Origin: Hydractinia symbiolongicarpus
Lineage: Eukaryota; Cnidaria; Hydrozoa; Anthoathecata; Hydractiniidae
DNA length: 64,000 nucleotides
Reading direction: 5' to 3'
Assembly (NCBI RefSeq): GCF_029227915.1
Contig: NC_079878.1
Span: 4,526,001-4,590,000, forward strand
Shown here: piece after piece, positions 46,791 to 59,027 of the stretch
How positions within the stretch are numbered: position 1 is the stretch's first letter
How the letters are laid out: each line of letters opens with the position of its first letter
Notes under the pieces: model-generated
Told to the model about the DNA's origin: nothing
The model's input: the letters and a program-made list of their open reading frames with translations, nothing else
The model's database searches: none
Position numbers and translations under genes: made by a program

Positions 46791-46796
46791 AATAAA
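46791..46796 (+). terminator. Candidate polyadenylation signal AATAAA
   Basis: This is the first AATAAA I see downstream of the ZNF106-like stop codon, about 1.0 kb away and before the next gene. Variant signals closer to the stop cannot be excluded. Confidence 0.3.
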
Positions 46797-46971
46797 TCCA
46801 ATTTAATTAATTTATATAATCCGAAAGTATATAACCTATTTTTTCTAAATTCCACTAATCGGTGTTTTAATTAGTAGGAATTTTGGAATTCTTCTTAGGT
46901 TAAATACGTAATCAAGTTTTGCAGCCATTTTTTACGATTTGTTGGTACTTTTTTGTTGCCATGGAGCTGAA

Positions 46972-46979
46972 ATATAAAA
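46972..46979 (+). promoter_or_regulatory. TATA-like box upstream of TMEM199-like gene
   Basis: aatataaaagcg lies about 285 bp upstream of the start codon at 47263 in the gap between two plus-strand genes. The spacing allows a short 5' UTR or leader. It is a motif match only. Confidence 0.3.
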
Positions 46980-47262
46980 GCGTTGTGAATGTGGAAGCGC
47001 ACTATTGCTTCCAATCAGTAAATTTTTCTTATGTGTTAGAAATATAGTTAAAAAAATAATTTCAGGTTTTTTTGGATATTGTGCTTTTTAAAAAATCTGT
47101 ATGGTTTTCAATAACTATTATTCCCAATATGGTGCTGTCTTTTTACGTACAAGATTGTGGCACAGTTACAAAAAACCCGCAGATTAACTTTTAATTAACT
47201 TTTTTGTAAACATTGGCAAGTTATCTTTATTATTCTCATCTTTAGATGAACAATAACATATA

Positions 47263-47868
47263 ATGGCTCAAGGTGTTGAAACAAGAATCATTTTATCACC
47301 GGAAATCAAGAAATTTCTGTCCAACCTTCTAAAACATGGCAGCATTAGTCGAACTTTAAAAACGAAAATACGCATAGCATTAACTAACGACAGCGAAACT
47401 GAACACTCCATACCGTATGAAGTTCTCACAGATGCGCATGATTTTTATACTGAATTCACGTTAACAACGGGAAACAGTGATTATGTTGAGATTCGTAACT
47501 TAGTGAAGACTTCAAAAGTATTTAACGAAACTATCCCAGAACCTGTTAGGTCGCCAGAATTAGTGAAACGTTTAACCAAACTCAAAGCTGAACAAGAACA
47601 AAGAGAATATGACAAAATGGTGAAGAATGTCAAGACGAATAAAATGACATTAGGGCAGGAAGTTGGACAAGCTGTCAGAACAACAGGACAGCAAGTCATG
47701 TCCGTTGTCAACTTTGTGTTGTCCGTGGTTGCGACTTTTGCGTTCGCTTTTGTCGCATCGCAGTATGCATTCTCAGAAGATTTGGGTTTAAGACTAATTT
47801 TTTCCATTGTTTTGGCAACTGCTGTGGCATTAGCTGAATTATTTTTTATGGCAAGAATTGAGATTTGA
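47263..47868 (+). CDS. TMEM199: TMEM199/Vma12-like V-ATPase assembly factor
   Basis: Intronless 201-residue protein. The N-terminal half (1-140) is soluble and mixed alpha/beta. The motif PEPVRSPELVKRLTKLKAEQ (about 93-112) followed by REYDKMVKNV is the family signature: vertebrate TMEM199 reads similarly, with PxNPELVxRLxKIK and EEYKRITRNV. Two hydrophobic segments follow (about 146-168 and 176-197) with the conserved SQY-F motif between them (166-170) and AELFFMARIE at the end. Yeast Vma12 and human TMEM199 act in the ER/ERGIC to assemble the Vo sector of the proton pump. The ATG is the first in frame after stops, and an AATAAA follows 80 bp after the stop. Confidence 0.87.
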   Translation: MAQGVETRIILSPEIKKFLSNLLKHGSISRTLKTKIRIALTNDSETEHSIPYEVLTDAHDFYTEFTLTTGNSDYVEIRNLVKTSKVFNETIPEPVRSPELVKRLTKLKAEQEQREYDKMVKNVKTNKMTLGQEVGQAVRTTGQQVMSVVNFVLSVVATFAFAFVASQYAFSEDLGLRLIFSIVLATAVALAELFFMARIEI

Positions 47869-49149
47869 TGTCATATTAGTCTGATTCGTGCAGTTATACA
47901 AATTTTTATACTTCAGATCCTTTTTATGGTAGCTAATATATACTTAAATAAAGTTTTTGTCTGATAGAACTGTTGTTAAGGCCGATTGTCATGCCTCAAT
48001 TCTTTCACTATAGCGCAAAAATCGTAAGGTATGCGCAAAAGGTACAACTTACCGCTGACTATGCTAGAGAGACAGAGGGAGCCATAGCTGGCAACTACAT
48101 TATCAAATCAAGCGAGACTATACAGCAGCTTTTAGCTTGATTTTTGCTTGATTTTAAGAAATACTTGTGGTGAAATATCAAGTGTTTATCAGCATGGTAT
48201 AAAATGAATTTGTTCTGCATTTCAGAAACAGCCGTTTAATTCGCACTAGCTTTTTGTTTCTGATATTCTTCTAACTTTTTTTTTAATTGCCAGCGCGAAA
48301 TGGAAAGAGCTAATTATCTTAAATTTTTCTAAAAAATGTTTTCTGTCTACAACAGTCAATTCTGATTCATTTAAACTTTAGGCAGTTAACTTCAATAAAG
48401 TTAAAATGGCGCTACACCGGAAAGATTATGGTATGGAAATCGACATTTACAAAGGGAGCCTAAAACGATTTTTATTGTCTGCATTTTAAGAATTAACCCT
48501 AAGATTTTAATCAATGTTGCCAGTTTTTCTGCTCTTTTCAAATAAATTTTCCGCGCAGTCGGTATGTTTGATCTATTCTCATTGTTTTGATATGGCTGAG
48601 TTATTCACAGGCGCTCTTCCACCAAGGAATTTTTAATTATTATTTTATTAAAGAGAAGATAGATTTAACTTTGTAAATCAAATAGCTGTGCTTGGTTCAG
48701 TAGCATTTTTATTGCGTTCAGAATCAAAGAATAAAAATAAGAATTATAATATGTCATTTCTTGTGTTTTTCTTTCTCTTACTTCTAACATTTTGTTTTGC
48801 TATAAATGGGGAAAAAATAATTTTTTGAGGATTTTAGCATAGCGAAAATATAATTTGTCCGTGAAAACTTTTAATTGATGCCGCTTTAGCGTTCAATTTA
48901 AATAGCAAATATACGTATATATGAAAAGTTGGATAATCTTGTAATTATCAGTTCATTCAAATTGTCTTTTTACGTGCAAAAATGGACAAATGTATGTCCA
49001 CACAAAATTCCACTTATTTTCTCTCTTAAACGAATATATATTATCTTCTTAATTTCAGTAATGATTAGCTACCTGTATCTGATTTAGTATTTTTGAATGG
49101 ATTACTACTTTTTTATATAATTTATATAATTTATAATTTCATATTTTAG
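47869..49149. other. Intergenic, no gene recognised
   Basis: AT-rich sequence without convincing exons or repeats. It may hold the promoter of the unidentified exons at 49150-50056. Confidence 0.5.
47947..47952 (+). terminator. Polyadenylation signal AATAAA for the TMEM199-like gene
   Basis: The hexamer lies about 80 bp downstream of the stop codon at 47868, followed by a T/G-rich stretch (gtttttgtctg), the usual layout of an animal poly(A) site. Confidence 0.65.
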
Positions 49150-50056
49150 ACCTGTAATTAATGTAAACATACAAACAAAAGAAGCAGTATGCAACCTTGG
49201 GAATATTCATGTCTTACTAATAGAATTAACAACATGCAGACAAAGTTAGTCCCTAACATGTCGTTTCATTCGTCAAACGGTGTAAATGGCTCATTGACTA
49301 GTGGGTAAGTGAGTTAACATTGAAATATATAAATCCAGCCCTGACTAACTTCTAGCTTTTTTTAAAATACAATAAAAGTATTCACAAGAACAAAAATGTC
49401 AACTCTTTTCTCGAACATCGTGGACAGCCTGATGTTTATCCAAAATACATTGTTCCTTAAAAATCTATTTTACTTTAGATCGAATTATTTCGTCTTTTTG
49501 AAGTTTCTAGTCTGCCTTCATATTTGACGCATTTTAGGTAAAATAAAGAAAAATCGCCAATAAATCTCATACCAAATTTTAACTGTCTGCATTAAAACTA
49601 AAAAAATTCCCTATTAAAGATATGTTTCTCAAAAATTTTCGACGAAAACTGAATATATATTCCTTTATTTGTATCAAGTATTACATTTGTTTGAAACCGA
49701 GGCTTCATACGAATCAAAAATTACGAAGGCTTGGACAAATATAGTACTTCCCCAGATAGATTAAAGTTCCAAATTTTCGTCGAATTTCTAAACAAAAAGA
49801 ACATAACTTTTTTTTGTCGCAAAATGAAATCATAAAGTGAGAGATAATAAGCTAAAATCAATGTTGCAAAATTCATTTGTAATCTTGGCATATTTTTCGT
49901 AAAATTCAATGTTTTTTCATGTTTGTTTTCGTGGTCATTCTGTGTTACATGTGACAGTAAGAATTATTTTTAAGTTTGGTCTTTTGCAGTGTGAACATGG
50001 ACGTTAGTGCATTAAAACGTAAAATTGAAGACTGTAAAAATGACGTCATAGCAAAG
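49150..50056 (+). CDS. Two 5' exons of an unidentified plus-strand gene
   Basis: Exon a: acceptor ttttag at 49149, short leader, ATG at 49189, donor after 49304 (gg|gtaagt). Exon b: acceptor tttgcag, 49990-50056, donor aag|gtaaca. Phase 2 joins phase 2 to give 61 open residues from MQPWEYSCLTNRINN through SGVNMDVSALKRKIEDCKND to VIAK. The second part is charged and helical. No family recognised. I could not find convincing later exons in the window; weak plus-strand exon-like blocks exist at 53765-53802 and 62889-62923. Good splice signals and phase make a real gene likely, with most of it beyond or scattered through large introns. Confidence 0.45.
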
Positions 50057-51592
50057 GTAACATTTTGACTTGTATATGGCATTTTTGACATTAGCGCGTC
50101 CATAATTCATTTTCCGCAAATGGAGAAATTTGACTTAAACTCCTGTTTTTGGGTGGAGAAGTCCACAGGAAGTGCTAAAATTAAAAATGTTTTTTTAGAG
50201 ATTTACAGTTTACTTCAAATGTTTTTGCTCATTTTTATATCTCAGTATCTTATTTTAAGGCTTTTAAGGTCTTGTTTTGTAGCAAAATTATAGAAAGTTC
50301 CTAAGTATGCCAAATCTAATTTGTTTTCAAAATTTGCGAATCACGATACGAGGTCCGGGAGTTTAGGATTTAACACTGGTTTCCAAATGTAAACAAAAAC
50401 GTGTCAAGAACGGAGGGTTTAAAGTTTAACTAAAATTAAATATGGCTGCTCTAATTCCGGAAAGGCGTTTTGGAGGAAAAGTTTAGAATATTCATATCTT
50501 TTAAAGTTAAAGGAATTTTTTTCTCAAGTATCAGAGAGGAATACTTGTTAATGGTAGTCTTATTTTGTTACCCGGTCATTTTGGATACGCCTTTCTTCTT
50601 TTTCAGAGGCTGAAGACTTGAACTGGAAATTAGTTAGAATTTTTATGCTTTGAATATTTTTGAAAATGTTTGCTATAACTTTTTGTGACTCTCTGAAAAT
50701 TTTAGATCTAAAAATGGTAAAAGAGATTGTTTTGGAAAAAATGATTGAAAAAAAACATGTTTTTGTGAAGTTTTTTTACGCTTCTAAAATAATGTAGACC
50801 GTTCAATGTGTTTTGGAAAAAGATTTGTGTTTTTTACTTTTTGTAAATATGTGATTTATTTGTTTCTATGAGTGATAGGGATATTTTTACTTTTGCTAAA
50901 CTATATTTAAATAGGGTAGCGATTTATTCTTATGAATGTAGTTTTTCCTAGGTTTTTGTTAAATTAAAAAATTAATTATCCTGAGCTACCAAATTCCGTG
51001 GTAGCAGGGTATTATAGAGCTATTTATTGACATGAAAATATTTTTCTTGTCTCATAGATTCAAAATTATTGTGGCATAAATCAGAAATCCAATCTAATTT
51101 CTTTCATTTGATTCATAATAATCTTCGGAATATAATTAACGAACACTAATTTTAAGCATACGGTAAAAGAGGTCTGTAACTGTTGTGTATGCAACAAAAT
51201 ATCAATACACCTTATTGTTTAAAAGGATAAAATTTTGAATAAAATGTTTTTTATGTTCGTATTCATGATAAAATCTTTTTTTTTTGTCATTTTCACATAG
51301 TAAGTTCATTGGCCTTTCCCAGCAAATCTTTCAGTGCGTCATTATCAAATCTTTTCGTATTATCATACATTCGTAAGTAAATTGCTGTGTCGAATATTTG
51401 TTGCTGAAGCATTCTATCTTAAAGTGGAGGCTAAGGTCTCGTCAAATATCACAGGCCCGACTGATTAATTTTCTATATCCGATGTCTGTTTATTATCCGA
51501 TGATATAATTCGGTGCACATCGTACTTAATACTTGAAATATTTAAAAACTTCTATTTAGCGAATATGCTCGCGAAGTGAGTTTTTTATATCT

Positions 51593-52724
51593 TGTTAAAT
51601 CAAGCACAGGTGAATGTTAGTATGCTTAACTCAGTTGTGACCTAACGTTATAAGTAGATGTGACCACGAGAAATATTTTAAAGCTAGCCGGGAGACTCGG
51701 CGTTAAACCACAAGTGAATGTGTGAACCGGCGTTGAACACTCTGTGGAGCGCTTAATAAGAGCTGTAACTGTGCCACACGATCAGGTGGAGCGCTGTACA
51801 GGTATACAGTATGTCGTAAACCAAGTAAAGTGCATAAATCATTATAGTATAAAATAACTTTATACTACTATAAAATAACTTTTTCGCAACAATAGCTGAA
51901 ATAAGAACAGAGCTTACAAACCAGCCGTTGTTACTCCGTCATAGCAAAAACAATCGGTCAATATAATTTTATTTCGCGGAATAAGTTTTTGTGAAAGTAA
52001 AAAAAATTAATCGTGACACCTGGCTGAGCGCTTAGTACCGTTAAACGGTGTTGCACAGGCGTGCATGGACAATACCCTTATGAAAAAAAACTTTCTCGCA
52101 GACTCAAATAAAAACACAAGAAACAGCCCATTGTTAACACAGTGTCGAGTGCTTAGTCCAGGTAAACAGTGTTGCAGGCGTGATTCCCAAGAAAGTTTAA
52201 ATATTGTATATTGTCACAGTGGGCTGACCCCTTCGTACAGGTAAACCAATAGCACATGCGCATAGGCGTAACAGCCTTTTCCAAAAAAACAGTCTGATGT
52301 TGCCACTGCGCTAAGCGATTAGTACAGTTAACCAGAGTTAAACAGGCGTATAGGCGTAATACTCTTTTCTAAAATACTTCATTGCAACTTCGGTTTCAAT
52401 AAATAAAAACACAGGGAACAGCTTGTAGTGACCCATCCAAACAATCGCTCAGTCATTTTATTGGCGGAAAAAATCTTTAGGAAATTATTAAAAGATGTAG
52501 CTACCTAGCTTTAAAAATTATTGCTTAAGAATATTGTTGTAGCCAAACTGCATTTTTATGCTTTTACTTTTTAGTCAAAGATATAGCTAAGGAGGTAGCT
52601 AAATAGCCACACCCCCAACATGAAAATAAATGTTGGCCAGGATAAAAAGCACACAGAATAGTAATAAGTAAGGCTCACACAACTCACTTAACCTTACTAA
52701 CATTCACATGTACTTGATTTCACA
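51593..52724. mobile_element. TIR element filled with degenerate minisatellite units
   Basis: Left end tgttaaatcaagcacaggtg...gaatgttagta...cttaactcagttgtg (51593-51639) is matched in reverse complement by the right end (about 52676-52724), about 45 bp with several mismatches. Between them, a degenerate unit with core gcgcttagtac..gttaaac.gtgttgcacaggcg recurs about six times (near 51750, 51788, 52026, 52146, 52223, 52311). The unit is more GC-rich than the flanks. No transposase and no clear TSD. Confidence 0.65.
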
Positions 52725-55555
52725 GATGAACATACAGATGAAATAAGTAAGTAGGTTGTTACAGATGAATGAATTACACCACTAAAATCTGATTTACAAT
52801 TTTAAATGAGTTGTGAAACTCCTTTCCCCCTCTACAATAAGGTTTCTATGAGCAAACTTTTCTACGAATACGTTGAAGAGTCTGATTAAAGTCATACAAA
52901 ATTTGGACATCAGAACGATCGATTTTGATATATTCAACATCATACGCAAGATGTTTAATGCCAAATTTTCACCACGTTAACGTTTATTACATAAGAAAAG
53001 AACTTTAATGGATTTTATATTTGTTGTTGTTTTATCGTAGCATGTCGTAAATTGAGTTTACTGTAGCAAAATGTAATCTGCGAAATAAAATTTCCCCTAA
53101 TCTGTGAAAATTTATAAGAAAAGTAACCTCACACATAAATGGTCAAAAAAAAATGTTTTGAATCAACAACAACATTTAAACAGCTGCTTTTTCAACATTG
53201 TTTTATTTAAAATTGTAATCGTAATGTTTTCCAATCGTAAATAAAAAAATTGCACGAATTCAGCGACAAAGGCATGGCTTTGTAAAATATACAATCAAAA
53301 CTTCTATTTGATTATGTACCTAAATTTTGTGCTAAATAAAAAACCTTTTGTAATTCAAGTTTAACTCTCAAACTTAACTATGGTAAAGGTTATTGGTTAA
53401 TATGTTGTCAAACCTCCCTGGATGATTTCGTCCACATTTTTATGCAGCAATAAATACTCTTTATGTAAAATCCACGATATAACATCCGTAGATGGCAAGT
53501 GGGTTATAACTACATAATTCGTAGTTCATAATAAGTTCTGTTTTTTCTTTTTAATTTCCTCTTTCGTTTGGTGAAGGTGAATGGATATATACTTTAGAAC
53601 GATTAGAAATACTAACAAGTATGTTAAACCACTAAAACTCATTCAAATTGACGTTCACCTACCGAAACACAAACAGCTGCAACAATAAAAGAACGCATAT
53701 TTCGTGTTTAGTAAGTCTCTGGAGACATCACTCTTTCTTGCTTCTATTTTCTTTTCATCTGCAGAATTTTTATGAAAGCCAATATCTATCATCACCGATT
53801 GTGTAAGAATTATTTAGATTTCTTAATCAGACGGTTAATATGAACGACACAGAGGCCAATATTTTTTTTTACAAAAATGCCCTGTTGATTTATTTCTGAA
53901 CTCTAAATTTTTAAGTATTTCACGATTTTTAAAAAATCCCTTTCTTTTATTTCATAAAGCAAAACAGTAATCGCTGTAATAATAACCTTTACAATGTTGA
54001 CATAAGCATTGCAGTTCGTATTTGTGTGACGATTTTTTAATAACCGTCGACTAGCTGCTTAGCTATGGGTTTAAATGGCCTTCATAATCCAATTCCAATT
54101 ATGTTGCATGTTATTACGAATTGCAATTGTTTTTAACAGACTGTTTCATTAATCCATGAGAAAATACCACTGATTTATAGCATTAAACATAGGGTACAAG
54201 GTTTAAACATCAAACGTACCTTTTAATCAAAGAATTCCAATAAATACTTAAAAATTTCTTTGATAATTATAAACAAGTAGCTGACTGAAGCAGGTCTACA
54301 TTACCTGTGGAACCCTTGCGTTTCACATTTAGAAAAAGAAAGCATGGCTTCTTAGAAGAGAATCAGTAAAACTAAAGTAAAAATAAAGTAAAAATGAAGC
54401 GACTTTGATTCCATCTATCATTGCGTAGTTTGCTAGATCCTTATATTACATACGTAAGTCTGTTTGGAAAGTGATTAAATATTAAAATGTCGATATAAAG
54501 AATATTGATGATACATCAGGAGAAGCAGGGAATTATTAGAAAATTTATTTCTCAGTTTTAGTTGGATATCCTGCAGGGAACGAAATTGTACTTTAGTGCA
54601 TGAAATTCTGGTCAATGTAAAGGTTAAAAAAATTTCAAAGTACTTTTAAGTTGGGACTCGAGTGGACTAATTTTGTCCCAGAATGAAGAAAGGAAGGGAT
54701 CTTCCTATTGCAATAGTGTAACATGTGAAATAGATCAAGAATGTAACATTGTAAAAAGTGTTGCTTGGAAACGAGAAATGTGCTACCAAATATTTGTAAT
54801 TTTACATCCTATAACTGCAAAATAGTTAAAAAAATTCTTGAATTCGTTAAGTCAACAATGAACTATTTTTGGTGGACGTACACTGTAAGAACATTTTAAA
54901 GGTAAATGGTGCTGGGAGTGTAATTCTGAAAAAAAAAATATTTATTTCTTTAATATATATTTCATAACAAGTTACACATACATATACATCATTGAACACA
55001 AAAAAAAGAACTTATAAAAAATCAATATTCTGAAAGCGACTTTCAACTTGTTCCACAAGTCACCTTCCAACACAAACATATTTCAACAGTAACTGAGCAT
55101 AATGGATCTCAAGAAAGAACACTACAATTTCTCTTGAAGCAAGAAGCTTGCAGTCCATACTCTGCTGCTGTAGATAGTTGGTTGCCTTTGGTTTAAAGGC
55201 AGAGCTCCTAATTGAGAGTTTACAATGTAAGAGTTGATTTTGAAGACCCGAAATTTGGCCTGTGCTACTCCGTAAAAGAAATTCGTATTCAAGTTTTTAT
55301 CGCTATGAAATACCAGTTTTGTTTACATCATAGAGACGGATCAGTACCCACAAAGCCAGAAAACTTCTGTGCATGCAACAAAGTTGTTATATCTTTGTTT
55401 TCTTTTTAAGAGAGTCGCTGAATTATGCCGCTTTTACAGCAATAGTTCAAAATATTAAATTATTTACTTTTTTTATGTTAACTTGTGATTTTAAACATAT
55501 GTTCTCTCTTTTGGTGATCAAGTATTTTTGATATCAGTTTTCTACATGTTGCCTT

Positions 55556-55561
55556 TTTATT
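55556..55561 (-). terminator. Candidate polyadenylation signal for the GPCR gene
   Basis: AATAAA on the minus strand lies about 21 bp after the stop codon at 55582-55584. That implies a very short 3' UTR, so a more distal signal is also possible. Confidence 0.35.
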
Positions 55562-55581
55562 ACAACTTCTTTGATTTATGC

Positions 55582-58500
55582 TTATTCATCATCAGTGACT
55601 GTTATGTTTGTGAATGTCCTCCCCCTCATCTGACTTTTACTTGTGACTGAAATCTCTGATACACTCTTTTTGGTTGTCTTCCAAATGGTGCTAACATGTT
55701 TATTGAATGACTTCTTCATGCTATGGTGCATTCTGGCATAGATGAATGGATTTATGCAACTATTGAATGCAGATAACGTGAACAGTCCATAGTTAAGATT
55801 AAAGAAAAATTCGGTGTTTTCTAAATACTTTTTCATTCTGTATGCTTGGTAGTACACCACAATGATAACATTGATCATGTATGGTGTCGTCAAGGCTAAA
55901 AATACAAAAACAATAGTTCCAAACATTTTTATGATCCGTTTGTTTTGTTTCTTTCGTTTCACTTCTAGTGTTTTGTTGTTTCCTGGTACTTGTCGATTGT
56001 TTAGTATGATGACAGATTTGGTGTAAACAATACCCATAATAATCATTGGTATGAAGCACCCAAAGCCTTCGTACACACTGTAATAAATTAGCCTTCTGAG
56101 GCGATCCAAAAATCCGTCCGTTGTGTGCCACGCATCGTAGCATATATCATATTTAAGAACGTATGTGTGTTTGTATGCAAACGGGGAAACAATGCAGAGG
56201 GCCAACAGCCATGCACCTCCAATCTCGATGAGTGATCTTGTTTTTGATTGACGGATGGTTTTTGTGCTTGCAATCACCCTTAAGAAAGAAGTCATTTCAT
56301 ATAATACTTTTTATAAACATACAACATATTAACGATACTTCGCAATGTTTTGAAATTGACTGTATTGGTCCAGGAGGGTTGGGGGAGAGTGGATTTCACT
56401 ATGCGGCATGGTTATGATATCTACTGAGCTTTTATGTTTATCCTTTAGGCATCTGCATACCAAATGTTTAAGTCCCGTAGCTACGTCTCCCAGCCTCAGA
56501 CATTGGCAGTTATTCGAAACTATGCTTAAGATTTTACCTTTGCAGCCCAGTTTCATTTCATCTGCAAACTTTGGACCCGTGATTAACCGGTTTCCCGATT
56601 TTTGTGGATATGACCCAGCAATCAAGAAAAATCAGATTTTTTGACAATTTTTGGCGTTCTTTTTCATGCGGATTATATGATACCGGAAAAAATAATAAAT
56701 AGGTTTAATTTGGCGGTCTTAAAGTTTAAATAAGATTTTAAGAGAAATTATCTGGAATAAATGAATAAATGAATTTTGTCTGCACGAAAAATATTTTGTC
56801 AAATAAGACATCAAAACAAGTTTTAAATTGTTTACAAATTTTATTATATAAAAGAAAACAATATTGGAAACACTACTTTTTCAAAGTTGTTTCATTTGCA
56901 AGGTAAATCAAGTTATTTTCCTCACGAGATATGAAAAATAAGGTTCAGTATTAGCATACGCAATAAAACATTTAGACAGTTATTCAAGCTATCCATCTTA
57001 AAATAAAGCAGACGGAATTGTGTTAAAGTAAAAAGAGAAGGAATGCAACCCACGTTGAATTTTTAATGGTTCGACTGCAATGTCAAACGATTTTCTTTTT
57101 ATAAATAAATATTTAACACAATTAGGACAACAGCGTGGGATTCATCTATGTTAGTGTGCTCCATAGATGATGCGTTATAATTTAAAACACAATAAGGTAC
57201 AAACATTTCATGTTATCAAACTTCTTTTGTTTCATTATATTTCATTTATCACAAAAATTGGACTTCTTTTTTGTCATGCTTATATTTTATTGAATTCTAG
57301 CAAACATTGCTGCAGTTATTGTGCATTTTTATTAAATCAAGCTGTATACTCCCTTCCATGTGAATAAAATAAAAAAATTGATTGAAAATTTTTTCTTTTT
57401 AATTTACACAGCTCCTCTCTCACAACTGTATCTTTGATAAAAACTAGGCTTAAAAACCACGAACCTATAAAAAATCATTTTAAGCCTGAAATGTTTGCTA
57501 GTCCATTATATTTCAATACGGCTGATAATAACCCATATCAATATTTTACAAAACATGTTCTTAACCCACCGGTGTTGAACCTAAAAATTTTTATGCTTGA
57601 AATTGTTTGCCATCTATCTCTCGATTTCTTCTTCAGAAATTCATTTTAAAAATTTTTATTATCAAATTTATCAGACAATAAAAAAATAAAACTTTTCTTT
57701 TGAGCAAATTATTCAGATCAATTCAAAATATACTAAATTGTGAGACATTTTAATTGTTTGTTTTGTTAGTGGGCAATCATTGCATAATTTTTATCTCGAA
57801 ATTTTGGTTACAAGCAATAAGAGAAAGTGTTGGTGCATGAGGGCACACTTTACGGAGGCTGTTGCCGCACGCAGTAGTTTCGACTGCTTCTATATTAGAT
57901 TTACACGATTTGAAATTTTTCAAAGTTTATTTGTCAATGCTTACAGCAGACTCATCACGGTTATTTAGCTAAATCCAAACTCTTAAACTACGCTAATTGT
58001 TGTGGCATTAACATGTCCTATTTTTCGTTATTTTGGCACTAAGTGGAAAGTGACGTGGAATTTTTGGAAATCCCAGCATGTTAGAAAGTGCGAACAGCGA
58101 ATTTTTATCGTTGTTTAGCCTACCTACGTATGTACAGAAGTTGCATTTTCGCAGCCTCTTGCCTGTAGAGTATTGGCGAGTTGATGTTTTCTGTTCATTT
58201 CGAAAAATGGATATTTTTTTATGAAAGCAGTTAATTGTTCTCTTTTTATGCCCGAAAAAGATTTCTTCTTATAGAAATAATTTTCTTGCATGTTTTGTCA
58301 TGTTGTTTTTGCTACCTCGGTCGAATGGAAAAATAACAAAAAAAAATTTTGATCTAATAAATCGAAAATGTCTTCTCAAAATCAATTAAAAAGTCAATCA
58401 GTCTTGCATGGTATATTTAAGATAGAGATATATTTAAGATATATTATTTGATTTTTATGCTAATTTTTCGTTGCCTTGCGAGCTTAAGTTTAGGATAGGG

Positions 58501-59027
58501 ATTCATATTAGATTAAAGGAGGAAAAAAGGGAGAGGTTACCGTATACGCTTAGGAACAAACTAAAAGATAAGATAAAAAAAACCTACCGTAGTCTTGATA
58601 TCGATATAATAACCAACATAAATGCTGACACAAGAATCGTGACATGATTCATAGGAGGTAGAATCTTACATCCCATAATACCAAGATGCCACGCTTCCAA
58701 GTTTGTCAATAGGTCATGGATTGTAAGAATAGGTAAAGATATTGAAGCGAGTAAATCGGCCAATGACAATGATATAATATGTAAGTCAAAGTTTCTCACA
58801 ATTTTGTGTTTTATTCCAACAATGTAAATGACGATTGTATTTCCAGTTGTACCAAGCAGAAATATCAATCCAAAACATATGTACATGGAAACTTTGGCAC
58901 CAACAGAAAGTTGCATATTCGCATTCAGTTTACGTCCACTTTCCGTTTCATTTGTACAATTCGTTACTGTACTGTTTATCAAACTTGTGTAGTTGCATAA
59001 AAGCGAATGGTTTGTCGATGTGTCCAT
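55582..59027 (-). CDS. Rhodopsin-class (class A) G protein-coupled receptor; 2 exons, 378 aa
   Basis: Exon 1 is 59027-58588 and exon 2 is 56278-55582; the split codon cg|g gives R147 and both splice sites fit (cg|gtaggt, cttaag|g). The N-terminus has five N-glycosylation sequons (N6, N12, N18, N23, N26). TM1 has GTTGNTIVIY, TM2 SLSLADLL (Asp2.50), TM3 starts after C120 and ends SISRLR, TM4 keeps its Trp, ECL2 supplies the partner Cys (YDICYD), TM6 has ALTTPY in place of CWxP, and TM7 has NSCINPFIY (NPxxY). The tail is Ser/Thr-rich. The motifs fit a peptide- or amine-type receptor, but the ligand is unknown. Confidence 0.9.
56279..58587 (-). other. GPCR intron, 2.3 kb
   Basis: AT-rich sequence interrupting the gene exactly at the cytoplasmic end of TM3. 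I find no nested exon or transposon with definable ends. Short frames here lack coding character. Confidence 0.6.

Larger units (their letters stand above)
50057..55581. other. Gene-poor stretch, repeats and possible introns
   Basis: No confident exon. Contains a short ctacca...tggtag hairpin near 50978, the minisatellite-filled TIR element at 51593-52724, and long AT-rich sequence. It may be intronic to the exons at 49150-50056. Confidence 0.5.

Noticed and set aside
50978-51010. ctacca...tggtagcagggt, resembling a tRNA-iMet primer-binding site
   Set aside because: No LTR, TG/CA ends or TSD around it; the match breaks after tggtagcag, and a 6-bp hairpin explains the symmetry.
53765-53802. 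Exon-like block after tctgcag, open frame NFYESQYLSSPIV
   Set aside because: Only 38 nt, and no partner exon establishes phase beyond the orphan exons at 49150-50056. Not enough to annotate.
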